DNA of 8,956 nucleotides, from assembly GCA_900299065.1 (NCBI GenBank), contig OMIJ01000094.1:1-8956 (forward strand), written 5' to 3'. Shown here piece after piece: positions 6,634 to 8,956 of this stretch. The number at the start of each line of letters is the position of its first letter. Position 1 is the first letter of the stretch. The position numbers and the translations under genes were made by a program. The notes below the pieces were generated by a model. That model was not told where the DNA came from and searched no databases. It saw only the letters and a list, made by a program, of their open reading frames with translations. The DNA comes from Hyphomicrobiales bacterium (lineage in GTDB: Bacteria; Pseudomonadota; Alphaproteobacteria; Rhizobiales; Beijerinckiaceae).

Positions 6634-8886
6634 GTGTCGTCAGTGCTTCTCCCGCTGCCATCTTCGGGATCTGATAGGCTTGCCGCTGATATTGGCACTC
6701 AAGCGCCTGCCTCAAATTCCGATCTGATAGCGTTCACACAAGCGATGAGCGACGCCAACCCGCAAGCAATCAGCGATGCATCGGCAAGCTCGAACAGCGA
6801 TGCGAATTCAAACACACAAACGACATCAGACTCAGACACTGACGTATTACTGGCGCAATTGGGAACAACGATCAATCTGACTGTGACTGCGAAAATTCCT
6901 GAAGCCAATTCCCAAATAGGATTGGCTGATCTTGTCATGGCTCAAACGCAAGATCTCAAAAATCAGGCCGGGCAGTCTCAAGAACTGGATACTTTGCAGG
7001 ATCTGGATAATTTGAATCCCGCTCTGCAAAATCAGGCAAAAGTAGAATCCGCTCTCCCCCCTGCCCTTGCCAATAGCGCTATGGTGCTGATTGGAGAAAA
7101 TTTGAAGGCCAATCTGATAAAGCTTGGTCAAACTCAAATTTCCGCTGGCGATGAGATCAGTGATCAACGCCTGATGCTGCAAATCATGCCTGGGGCCCAG
7201 AGCGAAGCGCAGACCAATGCGACAATTTCTGCAACCGACTCGAGGGATCTCCTTAAAGCGCTCGACCTCAAATCTATTATTTTCAACCCTCAGGATAATA
7301 GCTGCGAAGTGCAGATTCGCGACCCTATGAAACAGACTGACGATTGTGTGAGCGATGAGCACAATCTCATTTCTTTGAAAGCTGAAATTCTGGCTGTTCA
7401 ACCAAACCAAATGGAAGGTGTTCCAGAATTACCTAAAACCATTGTGTTTCATAGTTTAAATGAAAATTCCCCGCTCTATCGAATCGAGATCATCGCACAA
7501 AGCTCAACAACCTCTAATCAAAGCGCACAAGAACTCTCAGAATATATGGAAGCAGCTCAACCTGCGCTTGATGCGCCGGCTTCAAAGACGGATTTATCGA
7601 AAGACTTGGGGCAAGATGAATCTGCCTTATTTACACAAATCGATTCATCTTCATCGACAAAGAAGTTTGCGCAGAAGGAATCCATAGATTCTGCTATTTC
7701 CCTCTTGGTTGGACCCGAATCTTTAGTTCAAGCCTCAAGGACAATTGAGGGCGATAAGATTGAGGAGAAGAATTCTCAATCGTCAAATATCCCCTCAAAT
7801 ATCGATCCCCTTGATGAGGCTCATTCGGTGTGCATCAGTGTTTTTCTGGTCAAGGCGGTTGCCAGCCCATCCGAAGAGCAAACAGGGCTCGATCAATCTT
7901 CCAACACTGGAACAGAGCCGGAGGATAAGACTATTCCCTTAGTCACTCATAGCTCTAATCAGACAGATGATAAAAAATCCGATCTGTCAGAAAGTTCTGA
8001 TACAGAGGCGCAAATCATTGTGGCTCAGTCGAGAGAGACTATTCACGAAAAGCTGTCTGAAGACAAAGCTGCTGATGTTGCCCAAACAGCGCCAGCGCAG
8101 GATGTGACGGGGCTCAATATCGGATCTATCTTGCTTTTGCAGCCCAGTGCTGCGTCACACAGTTTTATTGATCATGCTGCGCCACAGGGCCAAAGGGATC
8201 AATCCAGTGCAAGTCCCTGGCTTAATCAGCAAGCCCTTATCAAAGCACAAATCCTGCTTGCGCAAAGCCAACAGCGTAATATTTTGGCCCCGAGCTCGGA
8301 ACGCCTAAGCCAGATGCCTATCCTGCAGGCTGATCTGCAACAAAGCGCCACACGTCAGCAGCTTTCACCAGTTGCAAACCGTTCTTTTGTGAACCCAAAC
8401 ATTCTCCCCAATTCCTCCTCTGAGCAACACTCTGAAACGCATACAGCGGCCTCAATTCTACAAGCCCCGCAGGAGATAAAGGCAGTGCAGATGAATGCTG
8501 TACCGATTGAGAAACTAGCAACCAAATCGGTGGAGATAGTCAATCCGCATCAAACGCATTCGCTTCCTGCATCTGCCAAAAGCGGTTTATCCGAAGAGTT
8601 GATCCATACGCTTGATCAAATGAACGGATCCATTCAAGTGACCCTTGCAGACCCTCACTACAGCGATAAAGGGTTGCAGCCCAATGCCTCGACACCAAGC
8701 ATGGGTGAACTTGGTCAGCGCGATCTCAAGCCCGATCCCTCACAGTCAGACACAAATGCCGCTTCACGGCAAACGCGATCATTGACAGCCGAGATTCGAT
8801 TCCGCGCCCTTGAGCGTCAGGTCATTAATGCCGACCAGCGATGCCGTGCCGCGAGCGCCGAGTGCGTACCACGAGGTATCAGCTGA
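6634..8886 (+). CDS. fliK: Flagellar hook-length control protein FliK-like, 3' part probably replaced
   Basis: From GTG 6634 the frame encodes 750 residues, rich in Ser, Gln, Asn, Asp and Ala and of low complexity. Residues 37-71 are almost entirely Ser/Asp/Asn/Thr/Ala, and no membrane segment or signal peptide is evident. FliK is secreted during hook growth; its long variable N-terminal part measures hook length and its C-terminal domain interacts with FlhB to switch export to filament proteins. The assignment rests on position after fliJ, the long polar unstructured character, and a stretch near the end (about 720-733, EIRFRALERQVINA) like the segment that precedes the conserved C-terminal domain in alphaproteobacterial FliK. 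That domain (typically an LxPxxLG core) is absent: after residue 733 come 17 unrelated residues and TGA 8884-8886, within DNA of higher G+C. The gene is therefore probably truncated by a rearrangement or a sequence chimera, with the true end lying elsewhere. Confidence 0.7.
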   Translation: MSSVLLPLPSSGSDRLAADIGTQAPASNSDLIAFTQAMSDANPQAISDASASSNSDANSNTQTTSDSDTDVLLAQLGTTINLTVTAKIPEANSQIGLADLVMAQTQDLKNQAGQSQELDTLQDLDNLNPALQNQAKVESALPPALANSAMVLIGENLKANLIKLGQTQISAGDEISDQRLMLQIMPGAQSEAQTNATISATDSRDLLKALDLKSIIFNPQDNSCEVQIRDPMKQTDDCVSDEHNLISLKAEILAVQPNQMEGVPELPKTIVFHSLNENSPLYRIEIIAQSSTTSNQSAQELSEYMEAAQPALDAPASKTDLSKDLGQDESALFTQIDSSSSTKKFAQKESIDSAISLLVGPESLVQASRTIEGDKIEEKNSQSSNIPSNIDPLDEAHSVCISVFLVKAVASPSEEQTGLDQSSNTGTEPEDKTIPLVTHSSNQTDDKKSDLSESSDTEAQIIVAQSRETIHEKLSEDKAADVAQTAPAQDVTGLNIGSILLLQPSAASHSFIDHAAPQGQRDQSSASPWLNQQALIKAQILLAQSQQRNILAPSSERLSQMPILQADLQQSATRQQLSPVANRSFVNPNILPNSSSEQHSETHTAASILQAPQEIKAVQMNAVPIEKLATKSVEIVNPHQTHSLPASAKSGLSEELIHTLDQMNGSIQVTLADPHYSDKGLQPNASTPSMGELGQRDLKPDPSQSDTNAASRQTRSLTAEIRFRALERQVINADQRCRAASAECVPRGIS
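6742..6846 (+). repeat. Low-complexity Ser/Asp/Asn-coding tract in fliK
   Basis: This stretch codes for an imperfect repetition of short units such as ISDAS, NSDAN, MSDAN and SDSDTD (residues 37-71 of the FliK-like protein). At DNA level AGCGATGC-like words recur. It looks like a short-unit expansion in the disordered ruler part of the protein rather than a mobile or structural repeat. Confidence 0.55.
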
Positions 8887-8956
8887 GGCATCTTTTGTGA
8901 AACGCAGATCGAGCTGCCCGGCAGACAGACGTACGCCGGTGTCATCCGCCGGATCC
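8779..8956 (-). CDS. Partial ORF, beta-rich repetitive-protein fragment, unknown function
   Basis: Read on the minus strand from the window end (first full codon 8955-8953), a frame stays open for 58 codons to a TGA at 8781-8779; its 5' part lies beyond the window. The peptide alternates polar and hydrophobic residues (LSAGQLDLRFTKDA, SWYALGARGTASLVGINDLTLKG) like the short beta-strand repeats of very large surface or secreted proteins. It resembles the GTASLVGIDGLTL-type repeats I recall from giant bacterial beta-repeat proteins, though no search was run. The last ten or so codons run into fliK sequence and lose this character, so the native gene is presumably also broken here. G+C of 8833-8956 is about 64 % (79 of 124 by hand count), against roughly 48 % in a sampled line of fliK. 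The reading is uncertain because high-G+C DNA often leaves several frames open. Confidence 0.45.
   Translation of the reverse strand, partial: DPADDTGVRLSAGQLDLRFTKDASADTSWYALGARGTASLVGINDLTLKGAESNLGCQ
8800..8835. other. Probable junction between fliK and unrelated DNA
   Basis: The fliK frame is FliK-like up to about 8832, and the minus-strand repeat-like frame is convincing down to about 8806. The two interpretations thus overlap by only some 27 bases. To the right, composition jumps and no + frame continues the FliK C-terminal domain: the in-phase frame stops at 8886, one other frame stops within about 75 bases, and the third is open but not FliK-like. To the left, the minus frame soon ends. 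This is the pattern left by joining two unrelated coding sequences tail to tail. Confidence 0.55.

Noticed and set aside
6847..7410. 187-codon minus-strand ORF opposite the fliK-like gene
   Set aside because: It overlaps a better-supported + strand gene that has its own promoter and ribosome binding site; its composition looks like a shadow frame, and no start signal or recognisable domain is evident.
8951..8956. Window ending exactly on GGATCC (a BamHI site), suggesting a cloned fragment end
   Set aside because: Suggestive of a cloning boundary, but another GGATCC occurs uncut at 8626-8631 and a six-base match can arise by chance, so it is not used as evidence for the chimera.

Overview
The window is a flagellar basal-body and type III export cluster, almost wholly on the + strand. 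Its order is: sigma54-type activator (5' end cut by the window edge), fliE, fliF, fliG, fliH, fliI, fliJ, then a long fliK-like gene. Gene order, FliF/FliG sequence character, moderate G+C (about 50 %) and use of a sigma54 activator beside fliE point to a motile Gram-negative proteobacterium, most likely an alphaproteobacterium. The taxon is an inference from remembered family features; no search was run.

Layout: 1-857 holds the AAA+ core of an enhancer-binding protein that appears to end without the usual C-terminal Fis-type helix-turn-helix. It is followed 11 bases later by fliE (869-1171). fliF (1231-2937) and fliG (2956-4002) build the MS ring and the rotor/switch. fliH (3995-4837), fliI (4830-6155) and fliJ (6152-6565) encode the export ATPase, its regulator and its stalk. 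These last genes overlap at every junction (8, 8 and 4 bases), which suggests translational coupling within one transcript. No gap between genes exceeds 68 bases, and I see no rho-independent terminator in any of them.

Immediately after the fliJ stop lies an excellent sigma54 (-24/-12) promoter, TGGCAC-N5-TTGCT at 6566-6581. It would drive the fliK-like gene (GTG 6634) separately from the upstream operon. With the activator encoded at the start of the window, this suggests a local circuit: a sigma54 activator upstream, and a sigma54-dependent hook-length gene downstream.

The last ~150 bases do not fit. The fliK frame reads a FliK-like stretch up to about 8832, then runs 17 unrelated residues to a stop and never reaches the expected C-terminal export-switch domain. 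From the same place to the window end, G+C rises to about 64 %, and the minus strand carries an open, protein-like frame (8779-8956) resembling a beta-rich repetitive protein. Either a real rearrangement truncated fliK, or two unrelated DNAs were joined (cloning or assembly chimera). This is the observation most in need of checking. Otherwise the window is a conventional flagellar locus, and I found no clearly new biological system.
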